In this document: positions 9,427 through 20,629 of the stretch, piece after piece
Numbering within the stretch: the stretch's first letter is position 1
Layout: every line of letters begins with the position of its first letter
DNA from: Astragalus membranaceus
Lineage: Eukaryota; Streptophyta; Magnoliopsida; Fabales; Fabaceae
Direction: 5' to 3'
DNA: 64,000 bases
Assembly: GCA_039519185.1 (NCBI GenBank)
Contig: CM076849.1
Coordinates: forward strand, 66,508,834-66,572,833
Made by a program: the position numbers and the translations under genes
Notes under the pieces: model-generated
Told to the model about the DNA's origin: nothing
Databases searched by the model: none
What the model saw: the letters and a program-made list of their open reading frames with translations, nothing else

Positions 9427-9930
9427 TGCAAGACAAAACATGGAATGCCAATGCGAATGATGCAGGAATGATGCCCCTTTTTTTCAAAATGATTTTTGAT
9501 TTTGATTTTTTTATTTTTTTTATTTTTTAGAGGCAAGACAAAGTACGAAATACCAATGCCCCCTTTTTCTTTTGAATGATGAAAGATGCAGGAATGATGC
9601 TTCTTTTTTTTTTTAAATGATGATTTTTTTTTAGAGGCAAGGCAAAGTATGAGATACCAATGCCCCTTTTTTCTTTTGAATGATGAAAGATGCAGGAATG
9701 ATGCTTTTCTCTAAATGATGATGATTATTTTTTTTTTTTAGAGGCAAGACAAAGTATGAAATGCCAATGCCCTTTTTTTCTTTTGAATGATGAAAGATGC
9801 AGGAATGATGTTTTTTTTTTCTAAATGATAATTTTTTTAGAGGCAAGGCAAAGTATGAAATACCAATGCCCCTTTTTTCTTTTGAATGATGAAAGATGCA
9901 GGAATGATATTTGTTTCTAAATGATGATTT
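9427..9930. repeat. ~100-bp tandem repeat, unit A
   Basis: Units contain GAGGCAAGACAAAGTA, a run of T, then GATGAAAGATGCAGGAATGAT. They restart at about 9427 (degenerate), 9531, 9635, 9742 and 9841, so the period is 99-107 bp because of length changes in the T runs. Confidence 0.85.
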
Positions 9931-10072
9931 TTATTCATGATTATGAATGAGATGCTTTCTTGTTTTAATTTTTTGTGCAATGAAATGCATGATACTCACA
10001 ATGATGATTTTGAAAATTATTTGGAGATGCAAATGATTTATTGGAAAAAAGGTTTTAGAAAAATGTGCTTGA

Positions 10073-10129
10073 CGGGGTATGACCCGCTCCTACGTATCCC
10101 CATTGTAATGAGGAATCAAAGCTTACGTA
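10073..10129. repeat. CTACGTA hairpin, internal copy (unit A)
   Basis: CGGG (10073-10076) pairs with CCCG (10083-10086). TACGTA (10091-10096) pairs with TACGTA (10124-10129), enclosing CATT/AATG and CC/GG. It matches the layout of the two LTR copies. Confidence 0.65.
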
Positions 10130-10738
10130 TTTCTACTGTGTCCTTTTTTTTTTGAAATAATGCTTATGCATGAATGCCTCGTGTTGGATGAACTTGACAA
10201 GGATTTTTTTGCATGATCATAAATGAAATGCTTATGCTATGCAGATGATAATTGTTTTTTGTTTTATCTTTATGTGATGAAAGGGAATGCAAGATGAATG
10301 GTTTTTTTTTCAAAATCGGAATTTTATGCAATGCAAATGGTGCAATGATGCAGTGATGCAATGATGCTTCTTTTTTGTTTTTGCAGAAAGAGGATATTTA
10401 CAGGTGGCGATTTGAAAATTTTCACACTATATGCCACCTCATATAGGCGTTTATTGAAAAGGGAAAGCATATCCTTTTTTTTTTTCAAAAATTTTGAAGG
10501 AAAAATTGATTGAACCGAATGCAACGATGCAACACACAATTTGGAAAGCCCTTGTGACCTAAAAGGGGGTAGAACCTATGATCTAAGGTATTTTAGGGAT
10601 AATCTTCTCATGTAGCTCTATTCACACCCTCACAAAGGTCATCAGAGCCACAGTCCCTCTCATGAAAATCCTTGTAAATGCAGCAAACTGCTAGATACGA
10701 AGCATCATGAAAGAGCACAACTCTGATTGAAACTTTCG

Positions 10739-10783
10739 CGAGTAGCCAAACGGACAAAGGTCCTGATGGGCTCCCACTACTCG
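10739..10783. repeat. AAAG-loop hairpin, internal copy (unit A)
   Basis: Outer stem CGAGTAG/CTACTCG, a middle GCC/GGC, and inner stem GGAC/GTCC closing an AAAG loop. Same architecture as the seven LTR hairpins with different paired bases. Confidence 0.75.
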
Positions 10784-11275
10784 AATCCACTCATCCTATG
10801 GTATCCTAACAGACCTGGGTTATGGTCTCTTTCTCTAATCATGTAGCCTCAAGGTACAAGTGTGTGTGTGCGAAGGGCATTTCCTAAAAAACTACCCTAC
10901 CTGCAAATGAAGATCCAGAACAGTCCAGACAATAGAAATCAATAACATGTCGTCTACCCTAGGGTTCAATATCAATCAAATTCAACTAATCTAGGGTGCC
11001 AACAACAAACACATTACTTACCTCAGAAAGGGAGCTGAGAAGAAGGGGACATGACAAGAGAGGGGAAATATGCATGAGGGAACTAAGCATTTAAGCAAAG
11101 AAGTAACTATCTATTATTTTAAACAAAAGCAAACATAGAAGAAGAATGCATATGGATGCAACATGCTTATGACAAAGAAGAAGAATAGAGGCAAAGCAAG
11201 ATGTTCAAATCAATCACACAAACCACACACTTAATTAATTAGGCTTGACCCACTTTTGAAAAAATGTTTTTTTAT

Positions 11276-11293
11276 TCCCCAGCAGAGTCGCCA
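11276..11293 (-). other. Primer binding site, unit A
   Basis: TGGCGACTCTGCTGGGGA on the minus strand, two bases inside the LTR end at 11296. It looks complementary to a tRNA-Arg 3' end, the primer reported for Ogre elements (recalled, not searched). Confidence 0.75.
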
Positions 11294-11295
11294 GC

Positions 11296-14269
11296 TGTTG
11301 CGCCCGAAAAAGTCCCCGAGGGAGAACCTTCCTCGTTCACAACTTTTCCTAAGACAATGAAGCCGCCACCAATATTTATTAAGGAAAATATTAGGAAAAC
11401 CTTTTTTGGAAAGCGATTGGTCTTGCGAAACTAGAGAATAGGGTTCGGGGATGGGTTACGCGCAGGGAAGGTGTTAGCACCCCACCCGTCCTCTCTACTG
11501 AGAGGGAACCTTTAATTAAATGTGTGGTTTTAGTGTGTTGACTTGAAAATACTTAATTTTGCCTCTCTACTTCGTATTGAAAAAAATCTTAATGAAAATC
11601 CTTATTTATTATGAAAAAGGGGGAAAATGGTTTTTTAGAAAAAAGTGCTTGACGGGACATGGCCCGCTCCTACGTATCTCCCGGTGCGATGGAGAACTCA
11701 AAGCTACGTAGTTCTTCTTTGTCTTTTTGAAAAGTTTTTGTTTTTTTATCTTTTTTAGTGAGTTTTCGAAATAGGACGAGCATTTAGTGAATGATTAAAC
11801 TAACCAAGGTTAGGGGTAATCACCGCTAAGTACTCCTGAAAATGAGAGTCACTACCGCCAGTCAGACGAACAAAGGTTCTGATTGACTATTAGTAGCGAC
11901 TCGTTTTTATTTGTTCTTTTGAAAGGAGTTTTCGAAAGAGATTGATTGGCGCGAATGATCAAGCTAACAAAGGTTATGAGTGATCATCGCTTGTTGTTCT
12001 CTTGGGAAAAAGTCATCGCCACCAATGGCTAGACGAACAAAGGTTTTGATTAGCCACTAGCGACGATGGGTCGAAAATGTTTTCAGAAAGGAAAAGGTTT
12101 TCGTCCTGAAAATGATATTGGTTTGCAAAAGTGATTCTTTTTTGTTATGAGAATAAATCTTTTCTTTTTGTTATGCAAATGCTAAACTTTTTATGATTGC
12201 GCTTGACGAGAACGTGACTCGCTCCTACGTATCCCAAATGGGAATCAAAGCAACGTAGTTCTAACGAGCCTTAAAAATGAAAATATTTTTGATGAGGTTT
12301 TAGAAAATGAAAGCTTTCATGATGATCAAACTAACAAAGGTTATGATGGACCACCGCTAATAACTTGCTTTTGATTCTTTGATACCTAGACAAATGCTTT
12401 TTGAAATTGGACGCGTTCATGATAATCAAACCAACAAAGGTTGTGATGGATTATCACTAGTAGCTTGCTTTATGCTTACGAAAATTCTTTTGAAATTGAG
12501 GCTTTCATGGCAATCAAACCAATCAAAGGTTGTGATGGATTGCCACTAGTAACCGTTTTTGTGCCAGGTCGTTTAGAAATGAAAACAATGAATGCGAGAA
12601 AGAATTGGTGGATTCAAGCATAACACAATCAGTGGAATCAAATCATTAAGCAACAATATTTGAATTCGCCAACAGAAATCAAGTCTAAACTACACATAGT
12701 AGATCACAACGCATAGATAGGCAAGGAGGGAACTTGAATTGGGCATCAAGCAAAAATACAAAAGTAGGCAAGATTGAACCTAAATGCACATCTAGTGAAA
12801 GATGCCAGGCGAGAACCATACTCAAATATTTCTACAAAACGCAAGGGGAATCTAAATGCACATCTAGTGGAAGATGCAATGTAAGGAATGGACCTATCTA
12901 AGTATTGATGATATTCTATATGAGAGTAGACGATGACGCTGTAAGCTCAAGCAAAAAAGTTGCCTCAATCATGATCATTGGCCAGCATAGGCAAGCAAAT
13001 TATTTAGCGACCAAAGTATCAAAGAATGTTGAATCACTTTGGTCAATCCTCACACTTAAGATTAAGTGCACAAGTGCACAAGTGTGAATCACATTGCCAA
13101 TCATCATATAAACTAAAAGGGTTGAATCATCTGAGACCATCTTCACCACTCAGAACATGATGCACTAGGCATAAGTGGGAATCATGTGGTTCATCATCAA
13201 CAATGACACTATAACTAAGTTAAATCACATAGGGAAATTTTGGCATGGATCACAATGATTAAATATTAACAAATATAAAGACAGAAATACCTCTGATGAA
13301 GGCAGATACTACCACTTGAAGAACGCAACTCCAACTAACTCTTGTAGAAGATCAGCTCAGACGGACCAACGGAACGAATAGAGCGAAAAAAATAAAGCGT
13401 AGAAGAGTTTTTCTAAAATGTGAGAGATTTCGAGAAAAATGGGTTTTTTCTCTGATCTCGTGAAAATCTGTGTCTGAGAAGCAGAGAGGAGTTGTGAAAT
13501 TGTGGTGAAAATGTGTGTGTTTGAAATGAAAAAAGAGGTGCCTATTTATAGGAAATTAGATTTGATCTATTTTAGGAAATAGGCTAATCGATTATGTTGA
13601 AAAACACTTGGGAGATGTAATCGATTATTGGCTCATTGAGTTTTGAGTAGATAATCGATTATATGGCATATATAATCGATTAGGTACTCACCATATTTAG
13701 TGAAAACTTTCCATTTATGCTCAATCGGTTATGGACCTTAGTGAAAACATGGGATAATCGATTATGCTCCTGAATTGTTTCAGAGTAGATAATCGATTAT
13801 CCCCTTTGATTTTCAGAGTAGATAATCGATTATCCCCTTGATTTTCAGGTAGATAATCGATTATCCCCTTGATTTTCAGAGTAGATAATCGATTATTTAC
13901 TTGAAGGAAGGATATGAATAATCGATTATGTGCCTTCCTAAAAACATGGGTAACTTCCTTATTCATCAAGAATACATTATATGCATGATAAAATCAATTT
14001 TATACTTTCTAAAAAAATTATTTTCATGCATGAGGCTTATTGAAAAATATTTCCATGCAAAATTATTTTTATAGACCCTTTTGTGAGAAATGACCAAAAT
14101 GCCCTTTTTGACCCTAAAAACCCTAATTTCCCAAAAAAGTGCATTCTAACCCTAAAAATGATTTTAAAAACTTTGGAATGGTTTCTAGGACCCAAAATGC
14201 AATGCATAATTTATTTTTGTGTGGAAAATTAGGGTTTGGACCTAAGCCGGACAAAATTGGGGTATGACA
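11296..14269 (-). repeat. LTR 2 of the array (2974 bp)
   Basis: Nearly identical to LTR 1. Its right half shares LTR 1 variants (CAATCGG in place of an intact palindrome; GTGAAAGATGCCAGG). Its left half has its own variants shared with LTR 3 (ACTCCTG, AAAGGAGTTTTC). In the fourth hairpin the inner stem reads GAAC/GTTT instead of GAAC/GTTC. Confidence 0.9.
13543..13550 (-). promoter_or_regulatory. LTR 2 TATA box
   Basis: TATAAATA on the minus strand in the same context as in LTR 1; the AATCGATT palindromes lie just upstream (about 13585-13930). Confidence 0.75.
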
Positions 14270-14282
14270 GCTGCCCCTCTTT
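14270..14282 (-). other. Polypurine tract, unit B
   Basis: AAAGAGGGGCAGC on the minus strand, abutting the start of LTR 2. Confidence 0.85.
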
Positions 14283-14438
14283 ATTTGGATTTTACCAAGA
14301 AATATGAATTGCGCGAGACATATTTCGAAGGTAAAATAGAAATAAAGAATTCAGAAATTATACCAATTTTGTCCATTTGGAGAAATCCGAATTTTTTTTT
14401 TGTGGAAAGATAGACACTTTCGTGTTGATGCGAAAACA

Positions 14439-14845
14439 GTAAATGAACACTGACGTGTAGACAGAAAAGGTAAAATGGGCACTTGGCGTGCAGAAAGAAA
14501 AGTAAAATGGGCACTTGGCGTGCAGATAGAAAAGTAAAATGGGCACTTGGCGTGCAGACAGAAAAGTAAAATGGGCACTTGCGTGCGGACCGAAAGGTAA
14601 AATGTGCACTTGCCGTGCAGACAGAAAAGTAAATGGGCACTTGGCGTGCAAACCGAAAAGTAAATGGGCACTTGGCGTGCAAACAGAAGAGTAAAATGGG
14701 CACTTGGCGTGGAAACAGAAGAGTAAAATGGGCACTTGGCGTGCAAACAGAAAAGTAAAATGGGCACTTGGCATGCAGACAGAAAAGTAAAATGGGCACT
14801 TGGCGTGCAGACAAAAAAGTAAAATAGGCACTTGGCGTGCAGAAA
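14439..14845. repeat. 32-bp tandem repeat, unit B
   Basis: Same unit and same overall length as in unit A, with scattered single-base variants (for example near 14525 and 14812). Confidence 0.9.
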
Positions 14846-17800
14846 GCGGTAAATTGCCCAGGCTGCCTAAAACCTATAATCCTTAAACGAACTCTTGACG
14901 AATCCGAGTTTGCACGTGGCTTTGAGGAGCACGCTCTTCCTGTTGGCCTTTTCGAGCGACCGGGGGGATCGTTATCAGCTCCGGAACTGATATACAGATC
15001 AATGCACGGCGTCCACTGTATCTTAGGCTCGATACAACTATTCCGTTGAACCTCACATGGGGCTGCGGTCCATCGCGTTGCTCGTACACGATGTGAGACC
15101 TGGGCAGAAGGGAGCGATGATCTCTGTGCTCCGATCCGCAATGCGCGCTTGAGCGCTCTCTCTTCTTTTCTCTCTTTCTTTTCTATTTCTCTCTTTTCTT
15201 TTTTTCTTTCTGAACTCCCAACTTGGGGGAACATTTTCTGGAATCTGGGGACGAGGGCTAACACCGAAGTGCTCATCCTCTCTCTGTAGCTGAAAATGAA
15301 CAAATGCAACGTAAATGCCATGATTGTTGTTTTCTTTTTATTATGATGAATGATGAGTTTCTTATTTCCTTTGTCTATGTCGGATGAATGCATGATCTTC
15401 TACTGCTCCTATATGCTTGATGAATGCAATGCATGATTTTCTTTTTCTTTTGCTTATGTCTGATGAATGCATGATTTTATGCTTGGTGAATGTAATGCCT
15501 GACTTTATTTGTTCTTTTGCTTTTCTCCTCTTCTTTTCTTTTGCTCTTTTAAGAATCATGGGTATGCGAATGCAAAGCTTTGGTATTTGATGACATGGAA
15601 TGCTCATGTATTTTAATGACATGCAAAGGAAAACTCTTTTTTTTTTTATTCATGAAATGGGGATATTGCTGTAAAACGATGAATGACATGAAATGATGAA
15701 TGACATGGGATGTTCTAGCTTTCTTTTCTTCTATGAGATGCAAGTATGATGTGATGCAACTGTATTGCTTTGATGTTTGAATGCAAATGTATGCGGTGAT
15801 TGATGCTTTGATGAATGAAATGCTCCTGTTCTAACTTCTGTTTGTTTCTTTTTGCTTCTTCTATGAAATGCAAACATTAATATGATGCAATGCTCTGATG
15901 TTTGATGCAATGATTCTTGTTATTTTTTCTTTTATGGAAATGCTAATGTTAATATGATGCATATGCGCTGTTTTAATGTTTGATGATTGAATGACAAAGG
16001 AATGCTTTGTGAAATGATGAATGGCATGGAATGCTTTTGTCTTTTCTTTATTTTCTTTTTGCTTTCTTTGCTTTTTCTGTGAAATATCTGATGCAAAATG
16101 TAATGCTCTAGTGATGAATGACATGCAATGATTTTGTTCTTCTTTTTTTATGAAGTGCGAACATTAATATGATGCCAATGCAATGAAAAGATTTCTGCTT
16201 TTTCTGTGCAACTGACGTGGAACGTTTTTTTTCTTTTTGCTATGTGATGAATGCACAAAATGTTAAGATGCAAATGTAATGCTTTGATGCACATGCTATA
16301 ATGCCTAGATGCATGAGGTAAACATTTTTGTGATGATGAGATGCGAGACTTTGAATGCAAGGACTTGAGATGATTATTGACCATTCTGTTGAAAAATTGA
16401 ATTTGATTCAAACTCTGGTGTTCTCAAGGTTTTTATTTACAAATAACCTCACTTGTTTTCTCTTTCTTTCCATGATGACTGAATTTTAGATATCACGTAA
16501 ACAACCTGTGCTCTCTCTTTTGAAGCATTGTCTAGTAAGCATGCATAGGAGTGCAAATGTGAATGAATGAGTCAGTTAACTTGGAATTGGTTTAGGGCAT
16601 GGACATTTATGGCAAGTGAAGGAATGACAGACATGGTTATTGCCGAAGCTTATGAGGGACCGAGAGATACAAGATTGCCCCAATTCAGGTCTTTGACGTG
16701 TGAATAACTTGCCCCTGTCTAGTGGTGACAACAACTAGGGGTGTAGAAGATGATGAATTGGGAACGCTTCGGCTCTTGGGATGAAAGCTGGAATGAAAGG
16801 GGTTTTGCTTCAACCCACAGAATTTGATGTTGCCCCAGTCATAACAAGGACAAAGCTGCCCCAATCATAATGACAAGGTCTTGTTTAGGATAGTGAGTTG
16901 GGAGATTGCTCCGGTGAGGTTTTTATGGGAATGAATGAGGTGAAGGAATGGGAATGCACTTGCCCCACTTTGGAATGACATTGACAACTGGAGTGACATG
17001 GGATGGGCATTGAACAGACTTTCCCAAGACTAGGGTGTGTGGGTGGTGAAGAGAATGCCCCGACTTTTGGGTCTGAGTGGTATTCTCAGTGCAAATCTTT
17101 GGTTCTCTACTGATGTCTTGACTTTTGGTGCGAAAGAATCCTTATATGGTGATCACTGCATCTTGAATGTGATTTGGAGTGCAAGTCCCTCTTTTTTATT
17201 TTGTCAGCTTTCTTTTTTCTGACTGTTCGTTTTTGTTTCCTCAGTTCTCTTTTTTCTGAGGGTTTATTCTTTCTTGATCAACTTTCTTTTTTCTGATCGT
17301 TTGTTTTTCTTTTGAGCAAACACGTTGTACATAGATAAGCTTGTTCGTCCTAAGATTAGAATTTGAGTGAACAAAAGCAACCGGTCATTGATCGGAATGG
17401 ACTTTTCGGGATTGTGGTGTTTTGTGGAGGAAGGAGGGTTAGGCTTAATGAAGTGTTTGAGGCTAATGGGAGGATGAGTTTTGTTCGGCGTTGATTGACG
17501 GTTAATGGTCTATGAGGAAGATGGTTATTGGGCTTGTTTGGGCTCTGTTAAAGCAAATTCGTGTCTCATGGTAGAATGACTAAGGGGTTTGATGTTGAGG
17601 CCAAAGGAAGTGTTTGAAGGTTTATGGAATCAGGTGTTGGAATGATGAAGTGTTTGAAGGTTTATTTAGACAAGGATCTCTTGTGTTTTGTGGTAACATG
17701 TACCAGCTCACCACTCACATTTCTTTTGTATTTTATTTTGTTTTGGGATTTTCATTTTTGAATCCCCTTTTTTTTTTATTTTCTCTTTTTCCTTTTTTTT

Positions 17801-18760
17801 TTATGATTCTTTTCCTTCTTCGACTCGGGTGAGCTGATAAAAAGTGATGCACTGTTTTTTTTTTATTTGGGGTGATCCTTGTCTAGGGTGATTTTTGGAT
17901 TTTGGTTTTTCTTGGCTCAAGGTGGGTAGGAAAGGGACTTTCTGGGATTTTGGGGTTTTTTAGGAGATGGCCAAACTTCATTGCAAATCCCGATTGCTTA
18001 TTTCTATAAGACTTAACTTTATAACAATAATTTATCTATCTTCATGTGTTTGCTCTTTTTTCCTTTTTTTGTGCCCTAATTTTTGCTTGGACCGCTCTTT
18101 GCGAGTTTTCAGTCCACCGGGCGCTCCTTTTTGCCTAGGCCGCCCTTTACGGGTTTTCGACCTAGCGAGCTTGTTTTCTTGTTTATTATATTATTATTAT
18201 TATTATTTTTTGAGAGACTTACACTGAAGGAATATGATATTAATCAAGGGGAATTAATGATCACAGGCTTGCCCTAGCATTGAGGACTTGAACCAAAAGT
18301 CAAATATGCACTGATGGGGAGAATATGCACTTTATGGGTGGACGGGGCGGGACTAGACTTGGATGGGAAACTGTGGTAAGGGAGGAAAACCAACGGACTC
18401 AAACAAGAGAATGTACTCATAGCATGCACGCTCATTAGAAGAATGCTTCACAGAGAGTTAACATCAGTTAAAAATTTGTTTTTTCTTTGATACATTATTT
18501 CAGTCTTTTGTCATGGAATGGATGGGATGCAGTGCTTTTGAAAAACTGAGTGCCTTGGAACACCTTGAGTTTGCAATCAAGTAAGGATAAACTTTTTCAA
18601 AAAGGATGATTGTTTCGCAAGAACGCCTCGCTTCTCATCACAACTCTTATTTTATGCAATGAATGAATGAACAAATTATGATATGCAAGTATGATGCAAA
18701 TGCGTGGAGAATGACCACTCGAAGAGCGTGGCTTATTCTAAATAACTTTGTTATTTTTAA

Positions 18761-19262
18761 TGCAAGACAAAACATGGAATGCCAATGCGAATGATGCAGG
18801 AATGATGCCCCTTTTTTTCAAAATGATTTTTGATTTTGATTTTTTTATTTTTTTTATTTTTTAGAGGCAAGACAAAGTACGAAATACCAATGCCCCCTTT
18901 TTCTTTTGAATGATGAAAGATGCAGGAATGATGCTTCTTTTTTTTTTTAAATGATGATTTTTTTTTTAGAGGCAAGGCAAAGTATGAGATACCAATGCCC
19001 CTTTTTTCTTTTGAATGATGAAAGATGCAGGAATGATGCTTTTCTCTAAATGATGATGATTATTTTTTTTTTTAGAGGCAAGACAAAGTATGAAATGCCA
19101 ATGCCCTTTTTTTCTTTTGAATGATGAAAGATGCAGGAATGATGTTTTTTTTTTCTAAATGATAATTTTTTTAGAGGCAAGGCAAAGTATGAAATACCAA
19201 TGCCCCTTTTTTCTTTTGAATGATGAAAGATGCAGGAATGATATTTTTTTCTAAATGATGAT
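18761..19262. repeat. ~100-bp tandem repeat, unit B
   Basis: Five units as in unit A, differing in T-run length. Confidence 0.85.
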
Positions 19263-20609
19263 TTTTATTCATGATTATGAATGAGATGCTTTCTTGTTTT
19301 AATTTTTTGTGCAATGAAATGCATGATACTCACAATGATGATTTTGAAAATTATTTGGAGATGCAAATGATTTATTGGAAAAAAGGTTTTAGAAAAATGT
19401 GCTTGACGGGGTATGACCCGCTCCTACGTATCCCCATTGTAATGAGGAATCAAAGCTTACGTATTTCTACTGTGTCCTTTTTTTTTTGAAATAATGCTTA
19501 TGCATGAATGCCTCGTGTTGGATGAACTTGACAAGGATTTTTTTGTATGATCATAAATGAAATGCTTATGCTATGCAGATGATAATTGTTTTTTGTTTTA
19601 TCTTTATGTGATGAAAGGGAATGCAAGATGAATGGTTTTTTTTTCAAAATCGGAATTTTATGCAATGCAAATGGTGCAATGATGCAGTGATGCAATGATG
19701 CTTCTTTTTTGTTTTTGCAGAAAGAGGATATTTACAGGTGGCGATTTGAAAATTTTCACACTATATGCCACCTCATATAGGCGTTTATTGAAAAGGGAAA
19801 GCATATCCTTTTTTTTTTTCAAAAATTTTGAAGGAAAAATTGATTGAACCGAATGCAACGATGCAACACACAATTTGGAAAGCCCTTGTGACCTAAAAGG
19901 GGGTAGAACCTATGATCTAAGGTATTTTAGGGATAATCTTCTCATGTAGCTCTATTCACACCCTCACAAAGGTCATCAGAGCCACAGTCCCTCTCATGAA
20001 AATCCTTGTAAATGCAGCAAACTGCTAGATACGAAGCATCATGAAAGAGCACAACTCTGATTGAAACTTTCGCGAGTAGCCAAACGGACAAAGGTCCTGA
20101 TGGGCTCCCACTACTCGAATCCACTCATCCTATGGTATCCTAACAGACCTGGGTTATGGTCTCTTTCTCTAATCATGTAGCCTCAAGGTACAAGTGTGTG
20201 TGTGCGAAGGGCATTTCCTAAAAAACTACCCTACCTGCAAATGAAGATCCAGAACAGTCCAGACAATAGAAATCAATAACATGTCGTCTACCCTAGGGTT
20301 CAATATCAATCAAATTCAACTAATCTAGGGTGCCAACAACAAACACATTACTTACCTCAGAAAGGGAGCTGAGAAGAAGGGGACATGACAAGAGAGGGGA
20401 AATATGCATGAGGGAACTAAGCATTTAAGCAAAGAAGTAACTATCTATTATTTTAAACAAAAGCAAACATAGAAGAAGAATGCATATGGATGCAACATGC
20501 TTATGACAAAGAAGAAGAATAGAGGCAAAGCAAGATGTTCAAATCAATCACACAAACCACACACTTAATTAATTAGGCTTGACCCACTTTTGAAAAAATG
20601 TTTTTTTAT

Positions 20610-20627
20610 TCCCCAGCAGAGTCGCCA
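20610..20627 (-). other. Primer binding site, unit B
   Basis: TGGCGACTCTGCTGGGGA on the minus strand, two bases from the LTR 3 boundary. Confidence 0.75.
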
Positions 20628-20629
20628 GC

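Larger units (their letters stand above)
4936..11295 (-). mobile_element. Internal region A (6360 bp, no pol)
   Basis: From the PBS side (11295) to the PPT (4936) on the minus strand. It holds the AAAG-loop hairpin at 10739-10783, a CTACGTA hairpin at 10073-10129, a ~100-bp tandem repeat (9427-9930), a hairpin pair (8754-8831), long stretches of degenerate GATGAATGC/ATGCAATG motifs (about 5950-7060 and 9930-10520), a moderately GC-richer block (about 5513-5830), and a 32-bp tandem repeat (5106-5512). None of the short open frames resembles retroelement or host proteins. A long minus frame at 5017-6060 is mostly 32-bp-repeat translation and polypurine sequence and is probably not a gene. Confidence 0.85.
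14270..20629 (-). mobile_element. Internal region B (6360 bp, no pol)
   Basis: Near-identical to internal A: PPT at the LTR 2 side, 32-bp repeats at 14439-14845, hairpin pair at about 18088-18165, ~100-bp repeats at about 18761-19262, AAAG-loop hairpin at 20073-20117, PBS at 20610-20627. Differences from A are mainly T-run lengths and single bases. No recognised coding domain. Confidence 0.85.
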
